64,000 bases of DNA from Micromonospora qiuiae (GCF_016863555.1 NZ_BOPC01000039.1:39988-103987); one strand, 5' to 3'. Shown: positions 25,925 through 34,329, numbered from the stretch's first letter. A program made the numbers and translations. Notes: generated by a model not told the origin, from the sequence alone.

Positions 25925-27217
25925 GTGCAGAACGTTCGACGGGTCGCGGTGATCGGCGGCAACCGCATCCCCTTCGCCCGTGCCAACTCGCGCTACGCCA
26001 GCGCCTCCAACTCCGATCTGCTCGGCGCCGCCCTGGACGGGTTGATCGCGCGCTTCGGGCTGGCCGGGCAGCAGGTGGGCGAGGTGGTCGCCGGTGCGGT
26101 GCTGAAGCACTCGAAGGACTACAACCTCACCCGCGAGGTGGTGCTCGGCTCCAAGCTCGACCCGCGCACCCCGGCGTACGACATCCAGCAGGCCTGCGGC
26201 ACCGGCCTCGAAGCCACCATCCTGGTAGCCAACAAGATCGCCCTCGGGCAGATCGAGGTGGGCATCGCCGGTGGCGTCGACACCACCTCCGACGCCCCCC
26301 TCGCGGTCAACGAGGACCTGCGCCGCACGCTGCTCAAGCTCAACTCCGCCCGCACCCTCGGCGAGCGGCTGAAGATTGCCACGAAGCTGCGCCCGGCCCA
26401 GCCGTTCAAGCCGGAGATCCCGCGCAACGCCGAGCCGCGCACCGGCCTGTCCATGGGCGAGCACGCCGCCCGGACGGCGCTGCGCTGGAACGTCGACCGG
26501 CAGGCGCAGGACGAGTTCGCGCTGCGCTCGCACCAGCGGCTGGCCGCCGCGTACGACAAGGGGTTCTTCGACGACCTGATGACCCCCTACCTGGGGCTGA
26601 CCCGCGACCAGAACCTCCGCCCGGACACCACGCTGGAGAAGCTCGGCGCGCTGCGGCCGGTCTTCGGCACGACAGGCCCGGACGCCGAGCGGGCCACCAT
26701 GACCGCCGGCAACTCCTCGCCGCTGACCGACGGGGCCGCCACGGTGCTGCTGGCCAGCGAGGACTGGGCGCGCGAGCACCACCTGCCCGTGCTGGCCTGG
26801 TTCTCCTGGTCGGAGACGGCCGCGGTGGACTTCGTGCACGGCGACGAGGGCCTGCTGATGGCACCCACGTACGCGGTGCCGCGGCTGCTCGCCCGGGCCG
26901 GGCTGACCCTCCAGGACTTCGACTACTACGAGATCCACGAGGCGTTCGCCGCGCAGGTGCTGGCCACCCTGGCGGCCTGGGAATCTGCGGAGTTCTGCAA
27001 GGACAGGCTGGGCCTGGACGCCCCGCTGGGCGCGATCGACCCCGACAAGCTCAACGTGACCGGCTCCTCGCTGGCCGCCGGGCACCCGTTCGCCGCCACC
27101 GGCGGCCGGATCGTCGCCACCCTGGCCAAGCTGCTGGCCGAGAAGGGCAGCGGTCGTGGGCTCATCTCCATCTGCGCCGCCGGTGGTCAGGGCGTGACCG
27201 CGATCCTCGAACGCTGA
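25925..27217 (+). CDS. Acetyl-CoA acetyltransferase (thiolase, FadA2-like)
   Basis: A 430-residue thiolase. The nucleophilic cysteine is in DIQQACGTGLEATILVANK (about residue 92). The C-terminal active-site motifs are YEIHEAFAAQVLATL (His), SLAAGHPFAATGGR and SICAAGGQGVTAILER (second Cys). It catalyses thiolytic cleavage of 3-oxoacyl-CoA or the reverse condensation. GTG 25925 is the start, with CGAGGAGG 5-6 bases before it. It is divergent from the two-domain fabG and maoC genes, a conserved actinobacterial arrangement. Its 3' end converges with the Cys-motif gene, only 14 bases apart. Confidence 0.95.
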   Translation: MQNVRRVAVIGGNRIPFARANSRYASASNSDLLGAALDGLIARFGLAGQQVGEVVAGAVLKHSKDYNLTREVVLGSKLDPRTPAYDIQQACGTGLEATILVANKIALGQIEVGIAGGVDTTSDAPLAVNEDLRRTLLKLNSARTLGERLKIATKLRPAQPFKPEIPRNAEPRTGLSMGEHAARTALRWNVDRQAQDEFALRSHQRLAAAYDKGFFDDLMTPYLGLTRDQNLRPDTTLEKLGALRPVFGTTGPDAERATMTAGNSSPLTDGAATVLLASEDWAREHHLPVLAWFSWSETAAVDFVHGDEGLLMAPTYAVPRLLARAGLTLQDFDYYEIHEAFAAQVLATLAAWESAEFCKDRLGLDAPLGAIDPDKLNVTGSSLAAGHPFAATGGRIVATLAKLLAEKGSGRGLISICAAGGQGVTAILER

Positions 27218-27231
27218 CCCAGCGTTTCCGG

Positions 27232-27702
27232 TCACCGTCCTGCGTCGGGAGGCCTGGGAAGCCAGCCGAGGAAGCGGGTGTTAAGCGTGTCGGCGGGCAG
27301 GTGACGCAGGTCTGAGGCAGCGTCCACCAACTGCATCCCCAGGTAGATGTGCAGGGTGATGCGCTCGCGGGCGTACCGCTGCAGCAGCCGGCGGCGGCGG
27401 TACGGGCACGGCCACTCCTGGCCGCAGCCGGCACAGTTCCAGCTGGGCCGGACGGGGACATGCGCGCTCGACCGTGGCTCGGCCGGGCGTACGGCGTCGA
27501 TGCGGGCCAGCACCCGGCGCTGGCGCGGCCCGCGCGGGTCACCGAGGTCGACGCCGCGCAGATTGATCCAGAGCCCGTCGCTGTGCCGCTCTCGGCATCC
27601 CAGCTCCACGATCCGCAGCGTCAGCGTGCCCAGGCCGTAGCAGTAGTGCAGCTCGGCGACCTGGACCACGTCGCCCACGCCGAACGGCAGCGCCCCGGTC
27701 AC
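27232..27702 (-). CDS. Cys-motif protein of unknown function
   Basis: A 156-residue soluble protein. The N-terminal half looks beta-rich (DVVQVAELHYCYGLGTLTLRI). The C-terminal half has a Cys cluster, NCAGCGQEWPCPYRRRR, that fits a small zinc site (CxxCxxxxxC), then a helical ARERITLHIYLGMQLVDAA segment. The GTG start overlaps the upstream gene stop by 4 bases, so the pair is coupled. I know similar small proteins beside GntR/UTRA regulators in Streptomyces and Micromonospora, but no function. The long alternative start would overlap the partner gene heavily and is rejected. Confidence 0.65.
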   Translation of the reverse strand: MTGALPFGVGDVVQVAELHYCYGLGTLTLRIVELGCRERHSDGLWINLRGVDLGDPRGPRQRRVLARIDAVRPAEPRSSAHVPVRPSWNCAGCGQEWPCPYRRRRLLQRYARERITLHIYLGMQLVDAASDLRHLPADTLNTRFLGWLPRPPDAGR

Positions 27703-28079
27703 GGCGTGACCCCGCCGGTGCGGGTCGCCCCGAGGCGGACGATCCAGACGTACGTCAACAGCAGTGCCCGGCGCGGCGGCATGCGCCGCGGCAGCGTTTC
27801 CTCTGGCGGTGAGCTGGATCGGCGCGTCCGTCTCGGGGCGAGCCAGCCCCGCCAGCCGCTCCGTCGGGGACGCGGCGGGTCGGTGGGCAGCACCGGACGA
27901 CCCAGGTCGACCAGCCGGTTGGCCGCCGCGTTGGCCGGGCCGCACGGGCCCGGGACCAGGCAGATCACGCAGACGCTGTCCTCATCGGGTACGTGGCTGG
28001 CCAGGACTTCGCGCGCTGCCTCGGCCTCGGGCTCCTCGCGCTGCCACGCCTGGCGGACCATCGACTCGTAGACGCCCAT
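27699..28079 (-). CDS. Small Cys-motif protein partnered with the UTRA regulators
   Basis: A 126-residue protein. A helical acidic N-terminus (MGVYESMVRQAWQREEPEAE) is followed by CVICLVPGPCGPANAAANRL, a CxxCxxxxxC site likely to bind metal. The C-terminal 60 residues are Arg/Pro rich. ATG 28079 has AGGAG 6 bases upstream; the longer frame to 28394 has none. It is divergent from the UTRA regulator gene, with a perfect palindrome in between. The family is not recognised. The two Cys proteins and two UTRA regulators look like one inherited cassette. Confidence 0.65.
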   Translation of the reverse strand: MGVYESMVRQAWQREEPEAEAAREVLASHVPDEDSVCVICLVPGPCGPANAAANRLVDLGRPVLPTDPPRPRRSGWRGWLAPRRTRRSSSPPEETLPRRMPPRRALLLTYVWIVRLGATRTGGVTP

Positions 28080-28511
28080 CTCCCACTCCTGTCGAATGGG
28101 GGCGGGCGCACGGCGCGTACCGCCGTGCCGCAGGGGGATTGCGGTCACGGTCGGGTGCCGGACGCGGACGTACGCCCGCCCCGTCACGGGCCGGTGCCGG
28201 GCCTTCGGGCCGGCGCGGCACCGGGTTGGTCGGGAACGGTCACGACCGGACGCGCCACGCCCATCACCGGGTACGCGCCGACGCGCGGACGGTGGTAGAC
28301 AGGAGGGGAGTCGTTCCCCGGGCGTGGTCCAGCGTGGCTGCTCCCTTTCGACTCGTCCCGGACCGGGAGTGGGAGGCCGCCAAACCATCCCCACCCCGGT
28401 CCGTCTTCGTATGTGGAGGTAGCCTTACTGCGATATCAGTAAGGCGTCAAGGTTGTCGTGATGGTGTCGACGCGTGAGTATCAGGTGGGCCGATGGTCAG
28501 TGGGGGAGAAC
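28080..28511. promoter_or_regulatory. Divergent promoter region with perfect palindromic operator
   Basis: A 432-base gap between divergent genes with no coding frame I can support. At 28423-28444 it holds CCTTACTG-CGATAT-CAGTAAGG, a perfect 8-bp inverted repeat with a 6-base spacer, about 70 bases before the UTRA gene start. TTACT..AGTAA symmetry suits GntR-type dimers. The rest (28080-28422) shows nothing I recognise. Confidence 0.6.
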
Positions 28512-29054
28512 ATGAGCGGAACCGAGTGGCTCAGCGTGTCGACGCCCTACGTCCTGCCCAGGTCGGAGCGGCAAGGGGACGCCTGGGCTGAGGAGGCCGC
28601 GCAACAGGGCGGCGTCGGCACTCAGCGTCTGCTAAGCGTCGGTGAGCTGATGCCGGCCGCACACGTTGCCGAGGCGCTGGGTGTCGAGGACGGCGAGCCG
28701 GTGGTGGCTCGACAACGGTTGATGCTGTTGGACGATCGGCCGGTCGAGCTGACCTACTCGTACTATCCGGTGTCGATCGCTCGGAACACCCCCCTTGCCG
28801 AGCCACGAAAGATCCGGGGAGGTGCGGTCAGCCTGCTCGCGAAGCTGGGTTATCGTCCCAGGCGGGTCAGGGAGGACGTGTACACCCGCCAGCCCGACGA
28901 CGCCGAGCGGCGTTTGCTCGACCTGACCGATCGGGAGTGGGTGCTGGGGCTCACCCGCGTGTCGAGCACGGACCACGGACGCCCGGTCGAGGTGAGCGTC
29001 ATGACTATGGTGCCGTGGGGACGGCACCTGCGCTATGAATTGTCGATCGACTGA
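28512..29054 (+). CDS. UTRA ligand-binding protein lacking the GntR DNA-binding domain
   Basis: A 180-residue protein made mostly of a UTRA domain (GTQRLLSVGELMPAA to the C-terminus). The canonical hydrophobic signature is PVELTYSYYPVSIARNTPLA. The usual N-terminal GntR winged helix is absent; the first 35 residues (WLSVSTPYVLPRSERQGDAW) replace it. ATG 28512 is chosen for GGGGGAG 4 bases upstream. It may bind the same ligand as the full-length GntR gene 18 bases downstream and modulate it by heterodimerisation. This half-regulator type is common in actinomycetes but is not characterised to my knowledge. Confidence 0.78.
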   Translation: MSGTEWLSVSTPYVLPRSERQGDAWAEEAAQQGGVGTQRLLSVGELMPAAHVAEALGVEDGEPVVARQRLMLLDDRPVELTYSYYPVSIARNTPLAEPRKIRGGAVSLLAKLGYRPRRVREDVYTRQPDDAERRLLDLTDREWVLGLTRVSSTDHGRPVEVSVMTMVPWGRHLRYELSID

Positions 29055-29072
29055 CGGAGCGGAGCACCTGGC

Positions 29073-29795
29073 ATGGCGAGCGGATCCGACGGCCGTCCGC
29101 GCCATGAGCAGATCGCCGCGGATCTCCGCGCACGCATCATGTCCGGCGACCTCGCCCCTGGGGCCCAGCTGCCGTCGATCCCGATCCTGGTAACGCAGTA
29201 CTCCGCTGCCACGGCAACCGTGCAGCGCGCGCTCGCCTCGCTGAAGGCGGAGGGATCCGTGCACAGCGAGGTTGGCAAGGGTGTCTATGTGCGGGACCGG
29301 CGACCGCTGGCAGTAGAGGCGGCCCCGTACCTTGCTCCCTCGGTCGCCGGCTATTCCTATCGGCTCCTCGCCGTGCGAGAAGTCGTGCCGCCGGCGGAGG
29401 TGGCGAAGGGGCTGGAGTTGGCCGAGGGCGACCAGGCGGTACTGCGGCATCGGCTGCTCCTGCACGACGGCGAGCCAGTCGAGCTGTCCTGGTCGTACTA
29501 CCCGGCCAGCATTGCTTCGGGCACCGAGCTGGCGGAGCGACGCAAGATCAGTGGTGGAGTGCCGCGAGTCCTGTCAGACCTCGGCTACCCGCCCAAGGAG
29601 ATGCGCGATCGCATCTCGGCACGGATGCCGACGACGGAGGAGGTCGAGGCGCTGTCCTTGCCGCCTTACGTTCCCGTGCTCCGGCAGGTCCGAGTGATCC
29701 GCTCGATCGATGACCGGCCCGTCGAGGCGTCCATCCTGATCAAGGGGAGTCACCTGCACGAGCTGCATTACCGACAGCATCTGGACCATGCCTGA
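29073..29795 (+). CDS. GntR-family regulator (HutC/UTRA type)
   Basis: A 240-residue regulator. The winged helix-turn-helix (about 8-75) includes RHEQIAADLRARIMSGDLAPG and the recognition region ATVQRALASLKAEG. The UTRA domain (about 90-240) includes LSWSYYPASIASGTELAE, closely similar to the preceding gene, so the two arose by duplication with loss of DNA binding in one. It likely binds the palindrome at 28423-28444 and controls both divergent gene pairs. The ligand is unknown. ATG 29073 follows the UTRA-only stop by 18 bases. Confidence 0.9.
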   Translation: MASGSDGRPRHEQIAADLRARIMSGDLAPGAQLPSIPILVTQYSAATATVQRALASLKAEGSVHSEVGKGVYVRDRRPLAVEAAPYLAPSVAGYSYRLLAVREVVPPAEVAKGLELAEGDQAVLRHRLLLHDGEPVELSWSYYPASIASGTELAERRKISGGVPRVLSDLGYPPKEMRDRISARMPTTEEVEALSLPPYVPVLRQVRVIRSIDDRPVEASILIKGSHLHELHYRQHLDHA

Positions 29796-30279
29796 GCTGG
29801 GATCGTGTCGCGATGTCCCCGGGAAATAACCGCCGGTGCGCCTGGCTTTTGCACGCTCTTGATGATCTAGGAACCTTTAGTTGAGAACGAAAGCCCGGGG
29901 TTCCGAACTACCAATTCAGGACCAAGTGGACGTTTATTCCTGCTAGTGAGGCTCACTTCCCCATGGGTAAGTGGATCTTGGACACTTTCCGTTCAGGCCG
30001 AACGGGAAGTGTCCAAGATCTATGAATAAGTGTGGCGAGGAGGTGGGGCATGGTCGCCGTTTCGGCGGCATTGCGGCACCCCGTCCGTCAGAAGCCCGCC
30101 ATTCCGTTGAAACCGAGCTGGAGCGGGCGAGGATCGCAACTCGGCTGTCGCTGCCCCGGCATCAATTGATCATGGTCGTGCTGCTGTGGCAAGATCCTCC
30201 TGCTGTGCGCCTCGGCAGGGGACACGCAACCGCTGGCTGCGGTCGGGCGGTCAATCGATTCTGCGTACGGGTTGTTGAG
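29796..30279. other. Gene-poor gap between GntR and the VapBC remnant
   Basis: A 484-base stretch with lower GC in its first 200 bases (CTAGGAACCTTTAGTTGAG and similar). It holds the hairpin at 29974-30020. An open frame of 161 codons runs through the hairpin, but its composition and lack of motifs argue against coding. I see no other feature. Confidence 0.6.
29974..30020. repeat. GATC-bounded inverted repeat (21-bp arms)
   Basis: The arm GATCTTGGACACTTTCCGTTC (29974-29994) is inverted at 30000-30020 with one mismatch and a 5-base loop. A strong hairpin in an intergenic gap. It shares GATC termini and GATCTTG with the inverted repeat at 63840-63907, and GATC with the one at 32302-32356. Confidence 0.9.
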
Positions 30280-30507
30280 TTATGCGGGCGATCGTTTCGA
30301 AATCGGCATCCACATGCGCGCCGCGGTGAGCGCGACCATCAGATCGACCGGGCTGGCGCATTGGTGCCATCCCTTATCTGCAAGTCGCTGCCGCAACTCC
30401 GCCGTGTCCTGCCAGATGGACTCACGCACGGGGTGATAGGGGTAGGTCTCTCGTAGCAGGTTGTCGGCTCGTAGTAGGCGGGACGCCCACCGATAGGCGC
30501 TGCTCAC
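30280..30507 (-). pseudogene. VapC PIN toxin remnant
   Basis: The frame starts with GTG overlapping the VapB stop (VSSAY), as intact VapC genes do. It then jumps to LLRADNLLRETYPYHPV and continues with the middle of a PIN domain (WQDTAELRQRLADKGWHQC, PVDLMVALTAA) before ending in unrelated residues. The N-terminal catalytic Asp segment (normally VDTSALxRL) and the last acidic residue segment are both missing. The 75-residue product cannot form the PIN active site. It is therefore a decayed toxin, leaving an intact antitoxin gene. Confidence 0.75.
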
Positions 30508-30734
30508 GCGGCGGCCTTCCACTGCTCCTCCGACGCGTCGCCGTTCTCCGTGCTTTCGATTTTCGAGAAGTCAATCTCGCCCTCGGCAGCCATCTGCCGC
30601 ATCCGCTCCACCGCTGCCGCTCGACGCCGTCGGTCGGCAACTTCTCGTAGCGCAGCTTTGACGGTTTCTTTCTTCGTTGTCGTTCCCAGGTGGCGGGCGG
30701 CCTCCGCGAGGGCCTCGTCGTCCAAGTCGATCAT
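30504..30734 (-). CDS. vapB: VapB-type antitoxin
   Basis: A 76-residue antitoxin. The ribbon-helix-helix N-terminus (MIDLDDEALAEAARHLGTTT, then KKETVKAALREVADRRRR) matches VapB proteins that bind operator DNA as dimers. The C-terminal tail (FSKIE) would bind the toxin. Its stop overlaps the start of the truncated vapC. With the toxin inactive, VapB may be free to silence homologous toxins elsewhere or simply be a relic. ATG 30734 is the natural start. Confidence 0.85.
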   Translation of the reverse strand: MIDLDDEALAEAARHLGTTTKKETVKAALREVADRRRRAAAVERMRQMAAEGEIDFSKIESTENGDASEEQWKAAA

Positions 30735-30843
30735 CGTGCGGGACGTGCGTGACCTCCACGACCTCCAAAAATGAGATCAGCCCGCCGAGTGCGAGGCAGA
30801 GACCCATGCAGCCGCCCTCGGCGCGTACGGGAGAATGCGCTAC

Positions 30844-32268
30844 GTGACGATGATCCCGAACGTGCTCGCTCACCGGTACGCCTCGCCCGAGCTGGTCGCC
30901 CTCTGGTCGCCCGAGGAGAAGATCCGGCTGGAGCGGCGGCTCTGGCTCGCCGTACTCCGGGCCCAGCGGGATCTCGGCGTGCCGGTGCCGGACGGGGTGG
31001 TCGAGGCGTACGAGCGGGTGTTGGACGATGTCGACCTGGACTCGATCGCGGCCCGGGAGCGGGTGACCCGCCACGACGTGAAGGCGCGCATCGAGGAGTT
31101 CAGCGCGTTGGCCGGGCACGAGCACGTGCACAAGGGGATGACCTCGCGGGACCTCACCGAGAACGTGGAGCAGCTCCAGGTGCGCCGGTCGCTGGAGCTG
31201 ATCCGGGACCGGGTGGTGGCGACACTGGCCCGGCTGGCCTGGCACGCCCACGAGTACGCCGACGTGGTGATGGCCGGCCGGTCGCACAACGTCGCGGCGC
31301 AGGCCACCACGTTGGGTAAGCGCTTCGCGTCGGCGGCGGAGGAGCTGATCATCGCGTACGAGCGACTGGAGGACCTGATCGCCTGGTACCCGCTTCGGGG
31401 GATCAAGGGTCCGGTGGGCACCGCCGCCGACCAGCTCGATCTTTTCGACGGCGACGCCGGGAAGGTGGCCGAGCTGGAGCGCCGGGTCGCCGAGCACCTC
31501 GGCTTCAACCGGGTGCTGGACAGCGTCGGGCAGGTCTATCCGCGGTCCATCGATCTGGCCGTGATCGCCGCGCTGGCGCAGGTGGCCGCAGCGCCCTCGT
31601 CGCTGGCCACCACGATCCGGCTGATGGTCGGCCAGGAACTGGCCACCGAGGGCTTCAAGCCGGGCCAGGTCGGCTCCAGCGCGATGCCGCACAAGATGAA
31701 CACCCGCTCGTCGGAGCGGGTCAACGGCTTCGCGGTGATCATCCGGGGGTATCTCTCGATGGTCGGCGAGTTGGCCGGCGACCAGTGGAACGAGGGGGAT
31801 GTCTCCTGCTCGGTGGTGCGCCGGGTGGCCCTGCCCGACGCCTTCTTCGCCGCCGACGGGCTGTTCCAGACGTTCCTCACCGTGCTGGACGAGTTCGGCG
31901 CGTACCCCGCGGTGATCAACCGGGAGCTGGAGCGCTTCCTGCCCTTCCTGGCCACCACCAAGATTCTCGTCGCGGCCGTGCGCCGAGGCGTCGGCCGGGA
32001 GAGCGCGCACGAGGCCATCAAGGAACACGCCGTCGCGGTGGCCCTGGCCATGCGGGAGCAGGGCAGCGCTGACAACGACCTTTTCGACCGCCTCGCCGCC
32101 GACCCTCGCCTCGCCCTGACCCGAGCCGAGATCGACGCCCTCGTCGCCGACCGCGCCGCCTTCACCGGCGCCGCCCCCGCCCAGATCCAGGCAGTAACCG
32201 CCCGCATCACCAGAATCGTCGAATCCCACCCCACCGCCGCCACCTACACTCCACCCCCCATCCTCTAA
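30844..32268 (+). CDS. purB: Adenylosuccinate lyase
   Basis: A fumarase/aspartase-superfamily lyase (474 residues) that cleaves SAICAR to AICAR and adenylosuccinate to AMP. Key segments are RHDVKARIEEF, the TSRDLTEN loop, GRSHNVAAQATTLGKR and the signature SSAMPHKMNTRSSE (about 279-292) with the catalytic Ser loop. Three starts are possible: ATG 30835, GTG 30844 and ATG 30850. GGGAG at 30829 best fits 30844 (10 bases), and alignment with known PurB, which begins near IPNVLA, excludes much more. It is a stand-alone purine gene here, after the VapBC remnant. Confidence 0.96.
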   Translation: MTMIPNVLAHRYASPELVALWSPEEKIRLERRLWLAVLRAQRDLGVPVPDGVVEAYERVLDDVDLDSIAARERVTRHDVKARIEEFSALAGHEHVHKGMTSRDLTENVEQLQVRRSLELIRDRVVATLARLAWHAHEYADVVMAGRSHNVAAQATTLGKRFASAAEELIIAYERLEDLIAWYPLRGIKGPVGTAADQLDLFDGDAGKVAELERRVAEHLGFNRVLDSVGQVYPRSIDLAVIAALAQVAAAPSSLATTIRLMVGQELATEGFKPGQVGSSAMPHKMNTRSSERVNGFAVIIRGYLSMVGELAGDQWNEGDVSCSVVRRVALPDAFFAADGLFQTFLTVLDEFGAYPAVINRELERFLPFLATTKILVAAVRRGVGRESAHEAIKEHAVAVALAMREQGSADNDLFDRLAADPRLALTRAEIDALVADRAAFTGAAPAQIQAVTARITRIVESHPTAATYTPPPIL

Positions 32269-32301
32269 CTCCCCCCGCCTCCCCCTCCGCATCGCCGGGT
32301 T

Positions 32302-32394
32302 GATCATGAGGTTGTTGTCGCGACACGCCGGGCGGAGTGACAACAACTTCATGATCGGCGCGGCGATGCGGCGCGGCGATGCGGCGCGGCGACC
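32302..32394. repeat. GATC-bounded inverted repeat and adjacent 13-bp tandem repeat
   Basis: GATCATGAGGTTGTTGTC (32302-32319) is inverted at 32339-32356 with one mismatch and a 19-base loop. Directly after come nearly three copies of the 13-bp unit CGGCGCGGCGATG (32356-32394). It lies between convergent purB and the YbjQ gene and may double as a terminator. Confidence 0.85.
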
Positions 32395-32412
32395 CCCCCG
32401 GGGCGGGGTTGG

Positions 32413-32874
32413 TCAGGGGTTGCGGGTGGGGGTTTCGGCGGAGGTGCCGAGGGTGGGGGCGCTGGGGGGTTCGGCGAGCTTGCCGGGGGCCTCCGTGAAG
32501 GCGGGGTCCTGGGCGGTTTCCGCAGCGACCAGAGGCTGGTCGGGAGGCATGACCTCGGGGGCCTTCGGCACCACGATCACGGCGGTACCGTAGGCGCAGA
32601 TCTCCATCCACATCTCGCCGCAGTCGCGGCTGTCGAACCGCATTCCCACCACGGCGTTCGCGCCGAGCCGCTGGGCCTCCTCGCCGAGCCGGGCCACCGA
32701 GTCGGTACGCCACCGGGTGAGGTTGTCCGATGCCATCGGGTCGTACGCGCCGCCGCGCAGGTTCTTCACGCCCTCGCGGTACGGGTTGCGGGTCCTGGCC
32801 ATCGAGGAGACCACTTCGCCGAGGATCTGGCGGATCTCGTAGCCGGGAAGTTGATCCGTCGTCACGACCAGCAC
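32413..32874 (-). CDS. YbjQ/UPF0145-family protein
   Basis: A 153-residue protein. The YbjQ core (residues 1-105) is clear: VVTTDQLPGYEIRQILGEVV, then ARLGEEAQRLGANAVVGMRF. YbjQ-type proteins form pentameric heavy-metal-binding-domain-like assemblies; their role is unknown. The last 45 residues are a Pro/Thr-rich tail not found in short family members. GTG 32874 is chosen because family members start two residues before VVTT; the longer frame has no motif. It converges on purB. Confidence 0.85.
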   Translation of the reverse strand: MLVVTTDQLPGYEIRQILGEVVSSMARTRNPYREGVKNLRGGAYDPMASDNLTRWRTDSVARLGEEAQRLGANAVVGMRFDSRDCGEMWMEICAYGTAVIVVPKAPEVMPPDQPLVAAETAQDPAFTEAPGKLAEPPSAPTLGTSAETPTRNP

Positions 32875-33003
32875 GTTTTCGATGCTCGCAGCCCTCGTCG
32901 CGGCCCAACGTGAGCCTTGTTCACCTGATCGGATGCTGAAAAACAGCGCGGCGCGGACGGCGGGTGCGCAGCCCACCATCCGCGCCGCTACGGGCGCTAA
33001 CCG

Positions 33004-33684
33004 TCAGACACCGGCCACCGAGGTGATCCAGGCCCGGTTGTACGCGACGCTGCCGTAGTTCTGGATGCTCTGCCCGTCGGCGGTGGAGGCCACGCCGACC
33101 TGTGCGCCGTTGTAGAACTGTGGGCCGCCCGAGTCGCCCCGCCATGCGTTGCCGTTGATCCGCGTGCTCCGGATCGCCTGCCCGCCGTACGCGTCGGTGG
33201 CGCTGTTGCTGGTCACCCGGACCGATGCGGTCTTGAGCTGGCTCGAGGCCGAGCACCCGCTGTAGCAGGTCATGCCCCAGCCGTAGATCGAGTTGGTCGA
33301 GTTGATCGGCGGATTGCTGCTGGCCAGGGTGACGTAGCTGGTGCTCACCGAGCTGGACAGCCGCATCAGGGCAAGGTCGTAGCGGCTGTAGGTGGCGCTG
33401 ACCGTACGGGTGACGCCGCCGGAGCCGTGGTAGACGCTGCCCACCCGGACGGACATGGTGCCGCCGAGACAGTGCCGGGCGGTGAGCACCCACTGCGGCG
33501 CGATGATCGTGCCGGAGCAGGTGAACGAGCCGTTGCTGAAGACAGCCGCGGCCCACGGCGCGGAGGAGACCGTTCCGCCGCCGATGATGTACGGGCTGAC
33601 GGGCGCGGCCACCGCGCCGGAGCTGGCGCCGAGCACGCCGGCCAGGGCTGTGGTGAGGACCGCGATCAGGGATCGGATGCGCAT
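33004..33684 (-). CDS. Secreted S1-family trypsin-like serine protease
   Basis: A 226-residue secreted protease. A signal peptide (MRIRSLIAVLTTALAGVLG, cut near AVAA) precedes the catalytic domain, which begins at IIGGGTV without a long propeptide. The triad is His in TARHC, Asp in YDLALM and Ser in GDSGGPQ. Paired Cys residues fit chymotrypsin-fold disulfides. A Ser/Thr/Asn-rich composition is typical of actinomycete exoproteases. It is monocistronic, divergent from purS across a 381-base gap. Confidence 0.93.
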   Translation of the reverse strand: MRIRSLIAVLTTALAGVLGASSGAVAAPVSPYIIGGGTVSSAPWAAAVFSNGSFTCSGTIIAPQWVLTARHCLGGTMSVRVGSVYHGSGGVTRTVSATYSRYDLALMRLSSSVSTSYVTLASSNPPINSTNSIYGWGMTCYSGCSASSQLKTASVRVTSNSATDAYGGQAIRSTRINGNAWRGDSGGPQFYNGAQVGVASTADGQSIQNYGSVAYNRAWITSVAGV

Positions 33685-34065
33685 GGGTGGGGGCTCCTTC
33701 GGGGTTTCGCGGGACCCGGGTTCAGCCGGGTCGACCTGCGGTGGCGGACGGGGTGATCTGCCACCGCGACGCCGATCACATCGACGTCTGACGATGTACC
33801 GTAGGGGTCGGTGAGATGTTTCACAAGAGGTTCACTGAAACAACGTGATGTAACAATCGGGTCTCCCGGGGCGACCCGCCGGCCGATCCGGCAACGAACC
33901 CGTATCGGGACGGCAACGAAGCCGTATCGGTGCGGAGGGGCACGTGCGGGTACGGCCAGGAACTGCCCGCACCGCGTGCGGCCGGTGCGGTATCTGCCAG
34001 GTAGGCTGGCTGCGCTCGCCCGTTGTGGGTCGGCACCCAACTGCGTACACAGTCAGGAGTGCCCA
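33685..34065. promoter_or_regulatory. Divergent control region of the protease and purSQL
   Basis: No gene is supported here. It contains GTTTCA..TGAAAC (33814-33841 region), an inverted repeat near the protease promoter side. It also contains a 22-base-period direct repeat, CGGCAACGAAcCCGTATCGG at 33889-33908 and CGGCAACGAAgCCGTATCGG at 33911-33930, about 140 bases before purS. The direct repeat is a candidate binding site controlling purSQL. Confidence 0.5.
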
Positions 34066-34329
34066 GTGCCTCGCGTCGTCGTCGACGTCATGCTCAAGCC
34101 CGAGATCCTCGATCCGCAGGGCCAGGCCGTCGCAAACGCGCTGCCCCGGCTCGGCGTCAACGACGTCGCCTCGGTACGGATCGGCAGGCGGATCGAGATC
34201 GACTTCACCGGTGAACCGGACCTGGACCGGGCCCGGGAAATCGCCGACAAGCTACTCGCCAACCCGGTCATCGAGGACTTCACCGTCCGCCTGGTCGAGA
34301 CCGACGAACCCGCGGATGCCCGCTCGTGA
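34066..34329 (+). CDS. purS: Phosphoribosylformylglycinamidine synthase subunit PurS
   Basis: An 87-residue structural subunit of the FGAM synthase complex that channels ammonia from PurQ to PurL. Its PurS fold is visible in VVVDVMLKPEILDPQG and NPVIEDFTVRLVE. GTG 34066 has AGGAG 6 bases upstream. It overlaps purQ by 4 bases. The operon is purS-purQ-purL, the order usual for organisms with a three-part FGAM synthase. Confidence 0.96.
   Translation: MPRVVVDVMLKPEILDPQGQAVANALPRLGVNDVASVRIGRRIEIDFTGEPDLDRAREIADKLLANPVIEDFTVRLVETDEPADARS

Noticed and set aside
27232..27945. A longer form of the Cys-motif gene beginning at 27945.
   Set aside because: It would overlap the partner gene by about 250 bases in another frame; GTG 27702 shows the operon-typical 4-base overlap.
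29971..30456. A 161-codon open frame in the gap after the GntR gene.
   Set aside because: It runs through a 21-bp hairpin and overlaps the VapC relic on the other strand, with no motif and no ribosome site.
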